Shown here one piece after another: positions 10,027 through 22,650 of a DNA stretch of 64,000 bases; the stretch's first letter is position 1; each line of letters starts with the position of its first letter. The notes below the pieces were generated by a model. The model searched no databases and was not told where the DNA came from. It was given only the letters and a program-made list of their open reading frames with translations. The position numbers were made by a program, and so were the translations under genes. The stretch comes from Agrypnia vestita. Its lineage: Eukaryota; Arthropoda; Insecta; Trichoptera; Phryganeidae. The stretch covers positions 62,001 through 126,000 of the forward strand of contig JADDOH010023030.1 of NCBI GenBank assembly GCA_016648135.1. Reading direction: 5' to 3'.

Positions 10027-11062
10027 TTAAGGGGTTAAGTGTGTTTAAAAAGGTAGCATTTAAAAGGTCGTCAAAATACTTCATCCCCGACTTTCGTTCC
10101 TCATGGTGAATGTCCTTTGAAGAAAATTACTTGAAGCGCTCAGACTTCACATTAAAAACGTACCAGGAATAATTTCAGACTATTTCGGCATCTTGGGGAG
10201 TTAACTATTTTTTGTTGTGAATTTTTTGTGATGACACAGTTAAAATCTCTTTATTTAAACCAATGGTTCATTAAAGTATGACATTTGAAGAATATTGTGT
10301 AAAATTTTCAAGACGAAATATTAAAAAATACGGCAATGGCAGCCATTATTCGGACGTGTCTCGGAAAAAAGTAGAATTGCGTTGTCAATCATAACTTGGT
10401 GCTAGATCATCTGAAATCAAAAAATCAAAATTCATTCGTTAGATAATAGGTTTTTCCAGGTAACGCTGGGAGGATTTTTTGAAATTTCAATTTTTAATTT
10501 TTTGGAACACTTTAAAGGGAAAAACGCGATTTTTTGCGAAAAATATCGACTAATTTGTTATTAAAAAATAAAAAACAAATTTGAAAAAAAGTCTCCAGTG
10601 TTACCTCGTAAATTATGTACAGAAATAGTGTTCAAAATTTAAAAAGGATCGGTGCAGTAGTTTTGAAGTTATGATGGACACCGACTTTTAAAACGTGAGA
10701 TGTGGGGAAAACGCTTTAAAGTTTTGCACACTGTAAAATTCAAAATAAAACTCAACACTTATTTTATACTTACACATAATCGTCGATGCCATGTTCACAC
10801 AGCAAAGAGCTTTCATCATCAGCATCTTTTTGTCCTTGTCTACGCAAAACTCTTCCAATACAAATAGCACGTCCGGTAGTTCTCAGGTGCCCGAGCAGGT
10901 ATAGAAAATCAGTCTGAGTACCGCTCAAATGTTCATAATTTCGTCAATTTTGCTCCGATTGACTTGAAATTTTGACACAATATTCTTGCGATGTTATACA
11001 TTCATTTAAAAAATTAAAAATAAAATGCAAAAAAAGAGTTAAAAACCTTACCCCCCCCTTAA
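10027..11062 (-). mobile_element. TTAA-bounded DNA transposon derivative (element B)
   Basis: The left end is TTAAGGGGTTAAG and the right end on the other strand is TTAAGGGGGGGGTAAG, so the termini agree over TTAAGGGG and TAAG with a four-base G-run/TT difference. The length is 1036 bp. The interior has long A/T runs with AAAAACGCG-type words, typical of the other TTAA elements here. A possible transposase tail is encoded on the minus strand at 10770-10930. Confidence 0.55.
10770..10930 (-). pseudogene. Possible transposase C-terminal remnant (element B)
   Basis: The frame reads RAICIGRVLRRQGQKDADDE, then SSLLCEHGIDDYV and stop. A basic helix followed by an acidic patch and an LL(Y/C)xxGIDD ending parallels the LMYGPGIVD and PLYEAGIAD endings of the other two TTAA elements. 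The match is short and the YGP core is not kept, so this is weaker than the other two. Confidence 0.35.
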
Positions 11063-11204
11063 ATAAATCATTTCATTTACAGGTAAACAAATAACAACGA
11101 TGGTAAGAAAAATCATAATAACAAAATAAAACAGTAAAATAGTAAACTGAAATATCAAACTTCTTCAATAACTTCGTACAAAACTACCTACAATTTATTG
11201 AATT

Positions 11205-11250
11205 ATCAATATGTTTCGGGGACTATGGCCCCTTGGATACAACATATAGG
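11205..11250 (-). ncRNA. Hammerhead-like motif 2, decayed
   Basis: The minus strand has a perfect GGGG/CCCC stem II with loop, then GAAACAUAU. The CUGAUGA box has decayed to about UUGUAUCCAA, so this should be inactive. It looks like the same class of motif as those at 25515 and 52500. Confidence 0.35.
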
Positions 11251-11859
11251 TACTGAAAATTAAAATACCAAGTATAGGCACTACAAAAACAAAAAATTAA
11301 TATACGTGAGTTGAATTACTAATTAAGAACTAATGTTAAAACAATTTTAAAATGTAACTAAGAGCAAATTAATTATTATTAATAACCAAATCCTTTTTCC
11401 AAATTTTATTTTACATTTAATTTTCAACGCGTAACCCAAATTAAACTGCCAAGAGTTTTAATGTGGGTACCTCTTCATACTATTAAAATGTTTTTAGTTT
11501 CAAAAAAGGTTTAGCACACACATACATTGTAACGACTGTAGTTATATATTACACCTGTATTAAGATGACAAAAGTATTCAAAATGGGTACCTGAAACGAA
11601 TCTAAAAAAGTTTATAATTAAATTATATATTTGTGAGCAATAAACAGTTGTCAATTTCAAAAATATAAATATTTTTACATTTGCACTCAAAGCTTCAGCA
11701 AATATCGAGAAAATGTATAATTGCTTCAAACACGGATGCTAAGTATGAACACAGTCCAGATTTTCAGGTTTACTTGGGGATAGATACAAAAATCTCCAAT
11801 AAAATATGAATATATTTTTCAAAAAAGAAAGGTCCGAATAACACACTTAATATGTCGAC
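11251..11859. other. AT-rich DNA, nothing recognised
   Basis: No repeat termini or coding similarity were noted. Confidence 0.4.
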
Positions 11860-12146
11860 GGTCCCTACATACATATATATATATATATGTTATCGAATCT
11901 ACAAAAATACGAATTTCGTCTATCTTAAACTACCTTAAATATTTAAAAAATACCGTATATTTTCGGACTATATTAAAAAGTTGCATTAATTAGTTAGTTT
12001 AAAAAATAATTAATTTAAAAAAAAACAAGCATAAAGGAAAATTAAAGTTACCTTAAAAATGATCCGAAAATATATAGTAAATTGGATAATTTAAGATAGT
12101 AAAATAAAGTCGATTTTTTGCAGATTCGACGGCATACGTAGGGACC
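11860..12146. mobile_element. MITE with GGTCCCTAC inverted termini
   Basis: The left end GGTCCCTACATA and the right end (opposite strand) GGTCCCTACGTATG pair, and similarity continues inward through TCGAATCT.CAAAAA, TATCTTAAA and a TATATTTTCGGA word on both arms. The 287-bp fold-back has no coding capacity. I could not find a convincing target duplication. Confidence 0.65.
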
Positions 12147-13720
12147 ATTGATATACACAATTTCTTACAATACAATATGAATATCGTTCACGATCGTAGT
12201 AATGTGTCAACTAAGTCAACAATAAAATAAAAATGTGACAAATGTATCAAAACCACTTCACCAACAAGCTGTTTCCATAGTAATGTCATATGTACGTATT
12301 GCGGGCGTTTATATCTCTGGTCTCATTGACATTCGCGACGCCGACGTAGAAGTCCTTTACACACTTGTTTTCACAAAACCAGACCAATCAAGCCTTTTTA
12401 AATATTTTTTACTCGGCCATAATCAATGAACATTTTTATATAACCTCGCTCAAAAATATGCATATTGCGAACATAGTATGATTATGAACACATTAAATTG
12501 TATGATTATGAACATGATTAAAAACACATACCTTACATTTCACGACAAAACATTCGATGACGAGAAAAGTACAAGTAAATAGACGGTGCACTTGTACTAT
12601 ATGCTCTTGGAAATTTTACGAAACTTGTTAATTTATAGCTGAGAACAGAAAAATCTTTTGTAAAATAAATGCTTGCCACCATCGCACATTACAGGAAGTG
12701 ATGAAATAAACTGTGATTGCGATGAGTGTTTAAACAATGATTGTTTACATTGATTGCTCCCGAATTACGAATAATTATAATTACTGATGATTACATCCAA
12801 TACCAATCACAAAAGCAGTCATAAAACTGAGTTGTGAGCACGGTCTGTCTCATCACGAGTTACAGGTTCCCACCCGGTGTCTGACAGGGAGGGAAGCGAG
12901 GGCGGTATTCAAACTGGTCATTCCGTAACCCGTTTCACTCCACTGCTGACAGCGGGATGCGATTAAGATATTAAACAAAGACACCCGGTAAAAAGAAGCT
13001 GACCTAATAAAACGAGAGTTCTCGGGGGGAGCGTAATGATCACACCGTTCAACTAAGTGTCTAGATTCTCAGTATCGCGCTGTCCCGGTTTAATGTCGAA
13101 TTCCAGAGTCAAGTTCAAATCCGTTCAGAATACTCCGGTTATTTTCTGACATACAGCTTTAACGCAGGACACCGAGTTTGAAAGTAGGATTGTTTTAAAA
13201 TGAATTTTAAGAGCGTGGCAGGATAATACTTTGTAAATATAAAAAGAACGGAGCAGCAGCCTGGGGGAAATTACCCGTAATTTGACTGGTTGAGCCTTAA
13301 ACAGTTTGTATGCTAGGAGTATAATTATTTCGGGACTATTTTTCACGTGAGTACCTACGAGTGCGTCGTTTCGACAAAAGGAATTTATCTAGCCTGTGGG
13401 GGAAAATAATAATTAAGGTATAATATCACTTATTTTCATTCCTTATTTAAGCTTACGGAAACAAAAAAGGTTTCCTACGATAAAGAAAATTTAAGTTATG
13501 AAAGGGAGCGTACAATCTACTCTAAGAATCTAATCGCAGTCCCGTGTATTGAAACTGTAAGACGTGGAATTGGGTAAAAAGTCAAACATTCCACCTTACG
13601 GAGGAAAGTCCAGAAGCTTACGGGTAATCGGATAAAATTAGATAAGTCCTAAATACATTCCTACGTATGCAGAGTTTAAATTCCCTAAAAAATTGAAGCA
13701 CCGGCTAAAAACCACTGAAC
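12147..13720. other. Mixed-composition DNA, no supported gene
   Basis: The 12840-13130 part is locally GC-richer. No frame, splice pattern or terminal repeat allowed an assignment. Frames at 12235-12429 and 13125-13346 match nothing I know. Confidence 0.35.
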
Positions 13721-13949
13721 TATAGTTTTAATCGGAATTATAATGATTAAAAAATATGTGGGGTACCGTGTCTCGTATCCCACTTTTGTACAATGTATTA
13801 CAAGATGAAAAACAGCTGATATAACAGCGGTCAACGTTATAATGTTTATTTATTTTCGAATTACAGTATGTCGACTTCGGTAGATAACGGTACAGCTGAT
13901 TGGGTACGCTTGGGGTCGTCAACTTGTTCCTGGTCGCGTGTGTAGCGGG

Positions 13950-14330
13950 TGCAGGAATTGGTCAAGGCGAAGATCGTGCTGGGAGCTGGAGATGGTGCTG
14001 ACAACTGATGTAGGTGGCGTATCGCAGTGAGGTCGATGGGGATGATGGCGCTACCGCCGGAAGCAGATGGTGTTCGCTGCTGGAAGTGGCAAAGACAGAG
14101 GAGCGATGAGGCGGACGATGATCGATAGACTGGAGACTGGAGGCGTAGCGAGATGAGCGAGATGAGATGAGCGGCATAGCGATTGCAGGCTGAAAGTTGA
14201 TCGTATGACGTAGATAGAGATGCGCTATGTAGCGATATGAGTTACGGGTAGCAATCGTCGGGCAACGTGACCTCGTGGTTGAAGCGAGGGAGAAGAACTG
14301 CATAGCTAGATGATGCTACGGTAGATTATC
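13950..14330. repeat. Purine-rich low-complexity tract
   Basis: The plus strand is dominated by GAT, GAG and GGA words (for example GAGATGAGCGAGATGAGATG). The Ser/Arg-rich 113-codon frame on the minus strand is a translation of this simple sequence and is not claimed as a gene. Confidence 0.5.
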
Positions 14331-16430
14331 AGATTATTAGATGCGTGTGATTTATTCTCCTTTATGCGGCGTGAGATGTGCCAGATCAGCGGTTTCTAAT
14401 CTCTAGTATCGATCTTATCTTTATATAAACACAGACGTCCGTGCTTCCGAGTGCGCGTGTTTTTTGTCGCGCGATTGATGCTGACCCCACAAATATATTA
14501 CTGTGTAGTTCCAGGAAAACTGATGACAATCACCGTCTTTTTAACAAACTGATTTCCGCTTGATGTCTTCCGTGCTTTGATATCTAAGAATCTCAGCAGA
14601 AGCTTTTACATTTAGAAGATTAATTTTATAGTTTCAGAAAAAAAAATCGATGGATACTTTATAAGGCCATCGGAGAATCTCCGAATGCAATAAATAATAT
14701 TTATTAATTCTCAGAAGAAAATGTTTTTTTTTAATTATGTATTTTTTTATTTATTTTTATAAATGTAAATATAAAGCCTTTTATATATAAGTTTATTTTA
14801 AAATACTCTCCAATACATTTGGCAAACCTACTCTCCTCAAAACATGTTTATTTCATTGATGAATTATGGAATTATTAATGATAATGAAAAAAGGCAAAAA
14901 ATTGTAACTGTAAGAGTGTAACTTATATCGAGTATGAAAAATTCATTGTGTTTAATACAATTCAAATAAAAAAATAATATTCGAATTATTTTTGGAATTC
15001 CAATTGGAAAATATTCCTATATTATTTTATTTAACTCGTATTAAAACGAATTAATTTTTTGTAATTGATATTAGTTACTATAATAATAGTCCAACGTTTT
15101 ACAAAAAATAAGTCAGAAATATTGAAAAAAAATGCAAACTTTGATGTCACATATCTCCATAACTATTGATATTAGATCATGATAGCTTGAACATTTTCGA
15201 CTCATAATCAAGGCAGGAGTATAGTCCTGCGAGGTTATTAATGTTTTACAAATAACCCTGTATATATATCACTAGCTTTAATAACTTCAACCGCAATTTT
15301 CATTGATGTAATATTAATTTCATATTCCCTACCTAGAAAAATTACGCTCGCAAGGAAATAGCTGAAACAATGCTGTAGATTCGAAAACTGTTTTTTCGAA
15401 ATCTTTTTTCTTGTTGAAAAATATGGCACAAACAACAACTACGGTGTCTTACTTCTTGACAGTTAAGTGAGTATGAGGAAATGACGTTGCTAGCTAAAAG
15501 CAGTCGTGTCGAAACATTGAACCTGGAAATTAAATAAGCTGCGTAAATATAGCGACGACAGAGCGTACCGTTCGAGAGTATTTGCTGCTAAAGACGAACA
15601 AAAATTTCCGATTTATATATTAGATTATAGAGTGTAAGATTAAGAATCTAGAAAATTTGTTTTCGTCATTAAATTTCGTACATAATACTGTACAATTTTT
15701 TTTTAGTATTCGGGAAACGCAAACACAGGAAACTATTTACAAAGCAACAGATAACTGATCCGACTCACGTAATTTACAAAAATAAATACCACTCTCCAAT
15801 TCAAATCACAGTTTTTATACGCTATAATACCAAGATGTTATATTGAATTTAACGCCATTAAGTTTTATATCATCCTATAAAATTACCATATTTAGAACCT
15901 TTCACAACGCCTGACAAAACAAAAATAAAAGTGTGTATTCAGTGTGCCTCTTGCATCGGTATAGGGCGTGAGGGGACGAAGGGTAGAGAGTATAAAGTAT
16001 CTAACCTCAATTTGTATCAGGTAAGAGGCCTACAAATACGGAGAAGCCGCGGCCATTTACATGGAGATATAACATAACAGTTCACCCCGACACACTGTGA
16101 TCAATTAGTACTAACTTAACAAAACAAAACGTTAAAATTTCTTGTCACAATTTTCATTCAAATGTACGTAACATTTCTGTGGTACAAACAATGTTTAACA
16201 CCATGCAAATGTGGAAACAGTGCAAAGTAGTTGTTTCCTGTCGACGCTCAGATCAATCGATTTCGTTTAAGACAGGCGAAACATGTGGACGCGATTATAA
16301 GTTTACTACAAATATTGTATAACAATTCTTAATTACGAATATAATTTGAATGGTTGTTATTTTATGTATATAGGCGTAAAATAAATGTATTTATATTTAT
16401 CTTTTTTAATTTTGAAATACATGTGGTCGC
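14331..16430. other. AT-rich DNA, nothing recognised
   Basis: Long A/T runs occur and no coding similarity was seen on either strand. Confidence 0.4.
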
Positions 16431-17010
16431 TTAACGGGGTATTCTAGTCTAGAGCCACGAATTTCGGGTGTTTTTTAGAGCTTTGTAAAAAAAACAAAGA
16501 ATATTTTTGAAATACATTTTTTTAAGATTTGTTTATTTATATTTTAAGAATACATCAAAAATAATAATAAATAAAAAATTAAAAAGTCGAAAAGTTATCG
16601 GCTGGTAAAATAGGAGGTCCAAAAAAAATGGGGGGTCCTGGCGGACATGGTTTCGACCTATATGGTCATCTGAAACAAAAAATCCAACGGATTCTTAATT
16701 AGTAAAGATGTCGCTATCACCCCTACCTCGGAGAAATATATTTTTTTTTAAATGCCGGTCTTTTGAAAAAAAATATTTTTTCATGTGTTTTTTTAACAGT
16801 ATTTTTTTTTAAATAGTAAAAATAAAAATTTAGATTTTAATCTGCTAGGGGCTTTAGAGGAATGTATAAGGAAGGTTCACACAAAAATTCAAATAAATCG
16901 GTTTAGTAGAACTTGAGATATCATGCCCCCAACAGCAAAAATGTAGTTTCTAGAAAAACGCATTTAAAGTTTTGAGTAAAGTTTCAGTACGGTATACTTA
17001 CATATTTTTA
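16431..17010 (-). mobile_element. Fragment of the 45353-46916 transposon family (element D copy)
   Basis: The edge reads TTAACGGGGTATTCTAGTCT and the next ~570 bp closely match 45353-45930, including CACGAATTTCGGG, GTCCTGGCGGACATGGTT and AAAGATGTCGCTATC. It covers the terminal repeat and 3' untranslated part of the transposase unit and stops just before the coding remnant. The other terminus is absent. Confidence 0.75.
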
Positions 17011-18205
17011 ACGGTTTAAATTTAAGAAAGTAATCGTGCTTTTGTAGAAAGCAAGCACGATGAACATTTATGAATATGTACGATGTTCGAAGAACTTAAT
17101 GCATATGGTGAATAATGTTTATTTTTCTGTCTTATTTAGTACTTATCTTTATAGATAAAGATTGTTTCTAAAGTTCATATATTACATTTATTTTTATATG
17201 AAGATAAAAATATACAAAAAAATATTTTATTTAAATTCTTAACACCACAATAACAATAGTACCTATTCTAAAGTAAACAAAATTCTCATCCTTCAATTAT
17301 TATTATTACGTTAAGACAGTTTTACCAGTTAGGTAAATCAAAATAATGTTGTCTATATATGACATCGAAATGAATCATAGTGCGCGTACAAGAAAATTCA
17401 AGTGCTCTCGCCATTCCTGCTACCAGTCAGTTACCTACTACCGAAACACGTCCCCGTCGACAGGGCAGGAGGCAGGCATGCCGATAATGACACGATAAGC
17501 AGCAGACAAATAAGTTATAAACACTTCCCTACAGAGGCAATCGTCTCCATTTCGAGTCACAAGCGTAATGTCAATATTTTACATTATATTCTTTACACGG
17601 TGGAGAGTTCGTGCGGGGTCAGAAATATGTTATCTTAATGTTTATTTATGTAACTCGTTTCCCGCGAGACGGATGAAAGTAATAAATAGTGTACATTCCA
17701 ACATTATTACATTTACCTAATCATACCTAAAATAACTACACTACTACAACTGCGTTAATGCTTCACGCACACAGATGTGTACACATCTGACGGAAAGAAG
17801 AAGCCCACGCACATCGATGTGTTACTGAATAGTTCGATTGATCTCGATTTTATCTGGACAACGTCCCGCGATTGGTGTTTAAAAACATTTTCTTTTATTT
17901 TTATTTTGTATCGGTCCGGCCTACACGATAAAGTTCACGAAGGCGTTGACCTAGTTCTTACAGCGCCGTTTCAAACTGAAAACACGACATTTTATATCAA
18001 CTCTTACCTAATATTCTATCGGACAACAATATGCTCCTAATGGTTTTCTAGAAATTATTTTAAAAATATATAATTTATGTAGCAAGATCTGAGACATGCG
18101 TACTTTTAATAATTTTACGGATTTTAATATCTTGAGAAGACTGTTTTTGAAGGTGTTTATCCTAGCTATTCGCAATACGTTCGAGTGTACTATACATGTA
18201 TAATA
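17011..18205. other. No supported feature
   Basis: Frames at 17402-17638 and 17777-18040 have no recognisable motif. The DNA is otherwise AT-rich. Confidence 0.35.
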
Positions 18206-18475
18206 TATAATTATATTACATAAAAAATATAAAAACTACGCTTATTTTTAAAGATACTAAAAAGTAAAAAATTAATTTTCGGCAAAATTTTTTTGCTTCA
18301 TTCTCCAAATAAAAGGTGGGCGCTTACAATATCGATATAGATTACAGAATTCTGCTGATGGAGGGAAAGCGTCCACGCTTTTATTTGAGGAGTGATTTGT
18401 TACTTTTTAGTAGGTACATTTAAATATAAACGTAGTTTTTGAATATTTTTTTTTTTAACGTAATATAATTTTTAC
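18206..18475. mobile_element. Fold-back MITE with arms of about 100 bp
   Basis: Left-arm words ATTATATTAC, AAAACTACG, TACTAAAAAGTAA and AAATAAAAG..GG.CGC recur inverted in the right arm in the same order, meeting at a short loop near 18335-18365. There is no coding capacity. The target duplication could not be fixed. Confidence 0.65.
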
Positions 18476-19437
18476 CTAGCGTATAAACTTCGGTAGTTAA
18501 CTAGCGCTATCTTTTGGTGAGCTCATTAACTAATTTCTCTAACTAATAACTCATTTTTCTTTTTTCATACAAAATCACTTCGATAGGAAACACAGCAAAC
18601 CGTGTTTTTTGGTGAGCTCTAATAATTGATTCATGTATCGTCATCGTGTAATGCCATGTGTGCAAAATTTCAGTTGCTGCAATGCTGCTATCTCAGATAG
18701 GTAATTATTTCAATTCCGTCCATTTTATGTCCTTCGCGCCCGTCGAGGACGGGTTTTAAACACTTGTTTATTGTACATATTTGTAAAGTAACATGAAAAT
18801 TCCTGCAGAATGAACAAGCATGTTTTCTAGCACATACATGTAGGTAATGGCAGGTTATCAAATAGCTCGTCAGAAACTTGAAAAGCTCAAGGGACATGAA
18901 AAATTGTAAATCCTTCCGGAACATAATGTACGCCGTATTATTATGCGTCGCCAGCCATCAGCAACCAACCATACCGTTACGTGAATAAGATTCGTGCATT
19001 GATTTCATTAGTAACCGACGGACCAAGCCACATGATTACTATTCACTGAATGAGAAATGAAACAGGTACACATTAGTGTTTACTACGGATAAAAAGGAAA
19101 CCAGCCCAAAAATGTTTTCAAAAAATAGTATTTATATTTCTAATAACATTAAAATATAGTCGTAGTATTTTATTTATTTTTAAATACCTGCAAGTTTACA
19201 TTTTGTGCATATTATTATGTAGAATTAGCGAGTTAATACATAGTAAGTAGAGTTGGGTTTAGCGTCTCTTGGAAAAAAATCAGTTTCATTATGTAACAGA
19301 GCAGATTCGTGTTTAGCAGTTAGAAAACACTAATCTCTTCACATAATGTCCATGTGATGATAAATGGATAGCTATTACGAATTTTTAATAAGAGAAATTA
19401 TATTTGTAAATCACATAAGAATAGCTATCTTCTCAAA
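18476..19437. other. No supported feature
   Basis: AT-rich DNA. The frame at 18688-18924 is unrecognised. Confidence 0.35.
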
Positions 19438-19439
19438 TA

Positions 19440-20747
19440 CAAGGTGCGGCAAAACAGACAGTGCAGCTTTGAAGGGCTATTAAAAAAAAACGGCGCAACT
19501 TACAGAAATGAGATTAATTTTATTTTATTTGGTACATTTTGCCGTTTTACGCATCAAGTCTTGAAGATGACATCAGAAAGATGATGACCCCAACAGCGAT
19601 ACATTGATGAAGATGATTTCTGAAGTTTTCGGCTGCATTTTGGCACATCTCGACGGGCATAGCGGCGATTTCCTTCCGAATTCGATCCTTAAGTTCTTCC
19701 AAGGTGTGAGGCCGATGTTTGAAAACTTTTTCCTTCAGATAGCCCCACAGGAAAAAGTCCCAAATGCTTAAATCAGGTGAACGCGCGGGCCATCCCTCGT
19801 CACGCCTCAGAGAGACGAGTCGCGCAGGGAACAATTTCGCAGTTTTTTCATCGAAACTCGAGCAGTATGTATGGGCCATAGCACCGTACCGTTAAAACAA
19901 GATATCTCCCAGATCTGTTTCCTCCATTATTTTTTCCTTCAATCGAGGTTCAAAAAAAATTTCCTACATGGAAACATAACGATGAGCGTTAACAGTCACG
20001 GTTCCTCCATTCTCCTCGAAAAAATACGGCCCAATTACCCCGAATTTGGAAATCGCACACCACACAGTCATTTTTGAGGAGTGAAGAGGTCTGTCGTGAA
20101 GTTGCTTTGGGTTATTTTCAGCCCAGTAACGAAAATTTTGTTTATTCACCGCTCCACAGAAATGAAAGTGGGCCTCGTCATTACTGAAAAAAGTTGACCT
20201 CGCATGCATTCCGTTCAACATTTCTTGGGAGCGATTCATGAGGTTTTCATAGTCAGGAGATTTCAACTCTTGGACAATCATAATCTTGTAGAGGTAAAAT
20301 GATAAATCTTGATGCAAAATCCTCCTTAGTGAGTGGTCAGCAACACCCAATGCAATTGCATGCTTCCGAGCAGAGCGCCGAGGCGACAGTTCAATAGCTT
20401 CTCTCACTTTCGTTAAATTTTCGGGTGTTCTTACAGTTTTGTGTCTTCCTAAACCTCTAGGTCTTAGTGTGGAATCAGTTCCTTTTAATGAATGCATCTA
20501 AGTCACGATTAAATTACGGTGAGGGACGGTTTCACGTCGCGCAAGATTGAAGTGCAGCCGAAAGGCCCGCTGGGTGGCGATGACAAAACGGCCATTTTCA
20601 AGAAACGTTCGGACAGCAAAGCCCCGGTGTTGTCCGGACCAAAAAAAAGACCCTCCCGTTACAATGAGACCACTCCCAGGTTCCTACCCCCACCACATGG
20701 GATGTACCGGCCTTTCAAAACTGCACTGTTTGTTTTGCCGCACCCGG
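19440..20747 (-). mobile_element. Complete Tc1/mariner-superfamily element, TA target site
   Basis: The left end CAAGGTGCGGCAAAACA is matched on the opposite strand by CCGGGTGCGGCAAAACA, and similarity continues for about 38 bp (through ACAGTGCAG and TTGAA.GGC). Both ends are flanked by TA (19438-19439 and 20748-20749). The 1308-bp length suits a single-gene Tc1/mariner-type transposon, and one transposase frame fills it on the minus strand. Confidence 0.9.
19547..20645 (-). pseudogene. Tc1/mariner (DUF4817-type) transposase, inactivated
   Basis: A cut-and-paste transposase read in one frame across the element. The order is an N-terminal helix-turn-helix region (FVIATQRAFRLHFN, then RTPENLTKVREAI and SPRRSARKHA), the first catalytic block (FSNDEAHFHFCG with the first Asp, then NKQNFRYWAENNP), VWCAISKFGVIGPYFFEE, the second block, and the third block SPDLSIWDFFLWGYLKEKVF with its Asp. 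Three in-frame stops interrupt it: one before MHSLKG, where Trp is usual; one after NAHRYVSM; and one in the second block. In that block the usual FQQDGA reads F-stop-RYGA, so the second catalytic Asp is Tyr. No reading frame shift is needed, so decay is by point mutation. A clear start codon is missing upstream of WSGQHRGFAVRTF. Family recognition is from memory of arthropod DUF4817-containing transposases. Confidence 0.88.
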
Positions 20748-20818
20748 TATAAGTCAGATATATGACTCGTTTTTGTCGATTGGATCGTCATGCTTTAAAG
20801 AAGGCACTAAGTATATTA

Positions 20819-20990
20819 GGGAGCTCTTGTAGTCTAGTGGACATAGTACGGGGGTTCCGGGTTCGATTCCAGGCGAGGTCACAATACATCTGTGTGATTT
20901 GAGTAGTTGGTTGGTTATGGTTCTTGGTGATCTAGTGGTCGGGGGGTGGAAGGTAAACCTATTTGTATAGTACAGGCATTTAGCTTTGAG
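20819..20990 (+). mobile_element. tRNA-derived SINE-like element
   Basis: TAGTCTAGTGG fits an internal A box and GGTTCGATTCC, about 35 bp on, is a perfect B box of an RNA polymerase III promoter. The downstream GGTCACAATAC...TGTGATTT is shared with the copy at 27195. The tRNA fold itself is not intact, so I call a SINE, not a tRNA gene. Confidence 0.6.
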
Positions 20991-22650
20991 CGTTTGAAAG
21001 TAGTAACATTGATACATGTAACATGTGACACGAATTCCGGGAACGTTTTCTCGAGGCTGAATGTTTTGAAATGTGTTTCGCTGAATTACTTGGGCCTCGA
21101 GGCCTTTTTTGCTTTATGTTGAAAATATGATTGTAAAAAAAAAATGAAATGAATCCTCCTTTTTGTTGCCAAAAAGAAAATGTAACGAGAACGTTCTGAT
21201 TTCGCTAACGAGCACAAAGCACATTAAAATGACGGGGATGCATACCGCAATCACTATACACAGACCGTAACCATGACACAAATTAATAAAGCGGGAATAT
21301 TAGGATAAATGTATGCGGAGCGAGCACGAGGCTACCCCGGTGACATTACCCCGGCGTGTTCAGCCCGCGACCGCGTGGCGGGAAGGGCGCGTAATAAAAC
21401 AAAGGTTCTGCTTTATGATGAAACGTGTCGCGTTACACGGCCAATTTTAATAATAAATGTTAATTTAACAAAAAAGAACATTAAACGTCTACATAAAAAT
21501 TCAAGACGACGACAGTCTCGGCAATTTACTAGACAAATTATTATTTTGAGCCCTCTAGAAGAGAAGTATTATGTGACTAAATTGAGAATGAAAATTGTTG
21601 TTTTCTTGATGCCGAATAATAGTCATTAACTAAATTGTTATTTTATTTGTGATTTTGAGATTTGTAGTAGAATATACCAATGATTGGTCTAACTGATTAT
21701 TTGTATTATAATTCGGCGAGCAGTCACTGGTATGAGTGATATGCTGTAATTCTTTATAATTGAATACCAATCACAGCCACAACAGCGGTTTAGCTTCATC
21801 ACTTTCCAAGTGTTTTTCAAATTCCTGGCCTTATTTGGAATATACTCTCGCCTAAATCGTATCTTTTGATCGTTTCAATTGATTTTTTTCAAACAGACGA
21901 TTGTGCGATTAAAATATTGCATACAAGAAATAACGCTGCATCCTAATCGACATAATCCTTTTTGAAACCATCTTCAAACATGAAAAAATGATTCGCAACA
22001 GTTTATAATATTTACGTCGCCCGCGACAATGATTATTACCGACGTATCAAAATACGTCCTCGGTCCTCGCGTACCATTAGGCGGTGTATCTGTACATCTA
22101 CAAACTTATCCTAAAATATGACGAAATGCAAATTGCTGCGTTTGGAATTAAAATACCCTCGCCTGGCAAATTTCCAAATGGCGAATAAACACCAAATACA
22201 AAAGGAAAGTAAGAGTGACGACCGAGGAGCGCTCTCGGAAATCAGTCGGTGAGTCATGACGGCGCGGCGGACGGTCCTGCAGCACGGTGAAGGTTGGCCA
22301 GCGGCAAACTGTCACCTGTACGGCGCGCCCGGGCCTTCCCAAAATAATCTCCCTGCTGATCAAGTATAATCAGGCGAGTTAACGACACACAAACTTTAAA
22401 TTTATGCACACATAAACATTTCATAGGGTGGCAGGATGTGTAGATAATTTAGGATTAACATAATTTATGATATATCAAATTATGCATTGAAATTCGTTGA
22501 AAATGTTATGTGGGTAGAATTTTGTTTAAACCGAACTGCATAATCATATTGCACGGACACTAACAATTAGATAATCCGTTACTTTTTTTATATATATGAA
22601 TAAACAGTTCCATTTAAGATATACCTAATATATTTTTACTAGATTAACTA
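20991..22650. other. Mixed DNA with two GC-rich patches, no supported gene
   Basis: A 106-codon plus frame at 21309-21629 begins in a CpG-rich patch but shows no domain, and its tail is Lys/Arg/Ile-rich as expected from AT-rich DNA. A second GC-rich patch lies at 22190-22370. Both could be unrecognised repeats or untranslated exons. Confidence 0.3.

Noticed and set aside
13962..14303. Ser/Arg-rich 113-codon frame
   Set aside because: It follows directly from the low-complexity purine-rich tract on the plus strand.
16330..16990. CRISPR-like or bacterial features
   Set aside because: Repeats here are transposon-internal. Nothing in the window suggests a prokaryotic source, and no regularly spaced short repeats with unique spacers were found.
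20819..20890. Intact tRNA gene
   Set aside because: A and B boxes are good, but the cloverleaf stems do not close and the sequence continues into a body shared with another locus, so a SINE is the better call.
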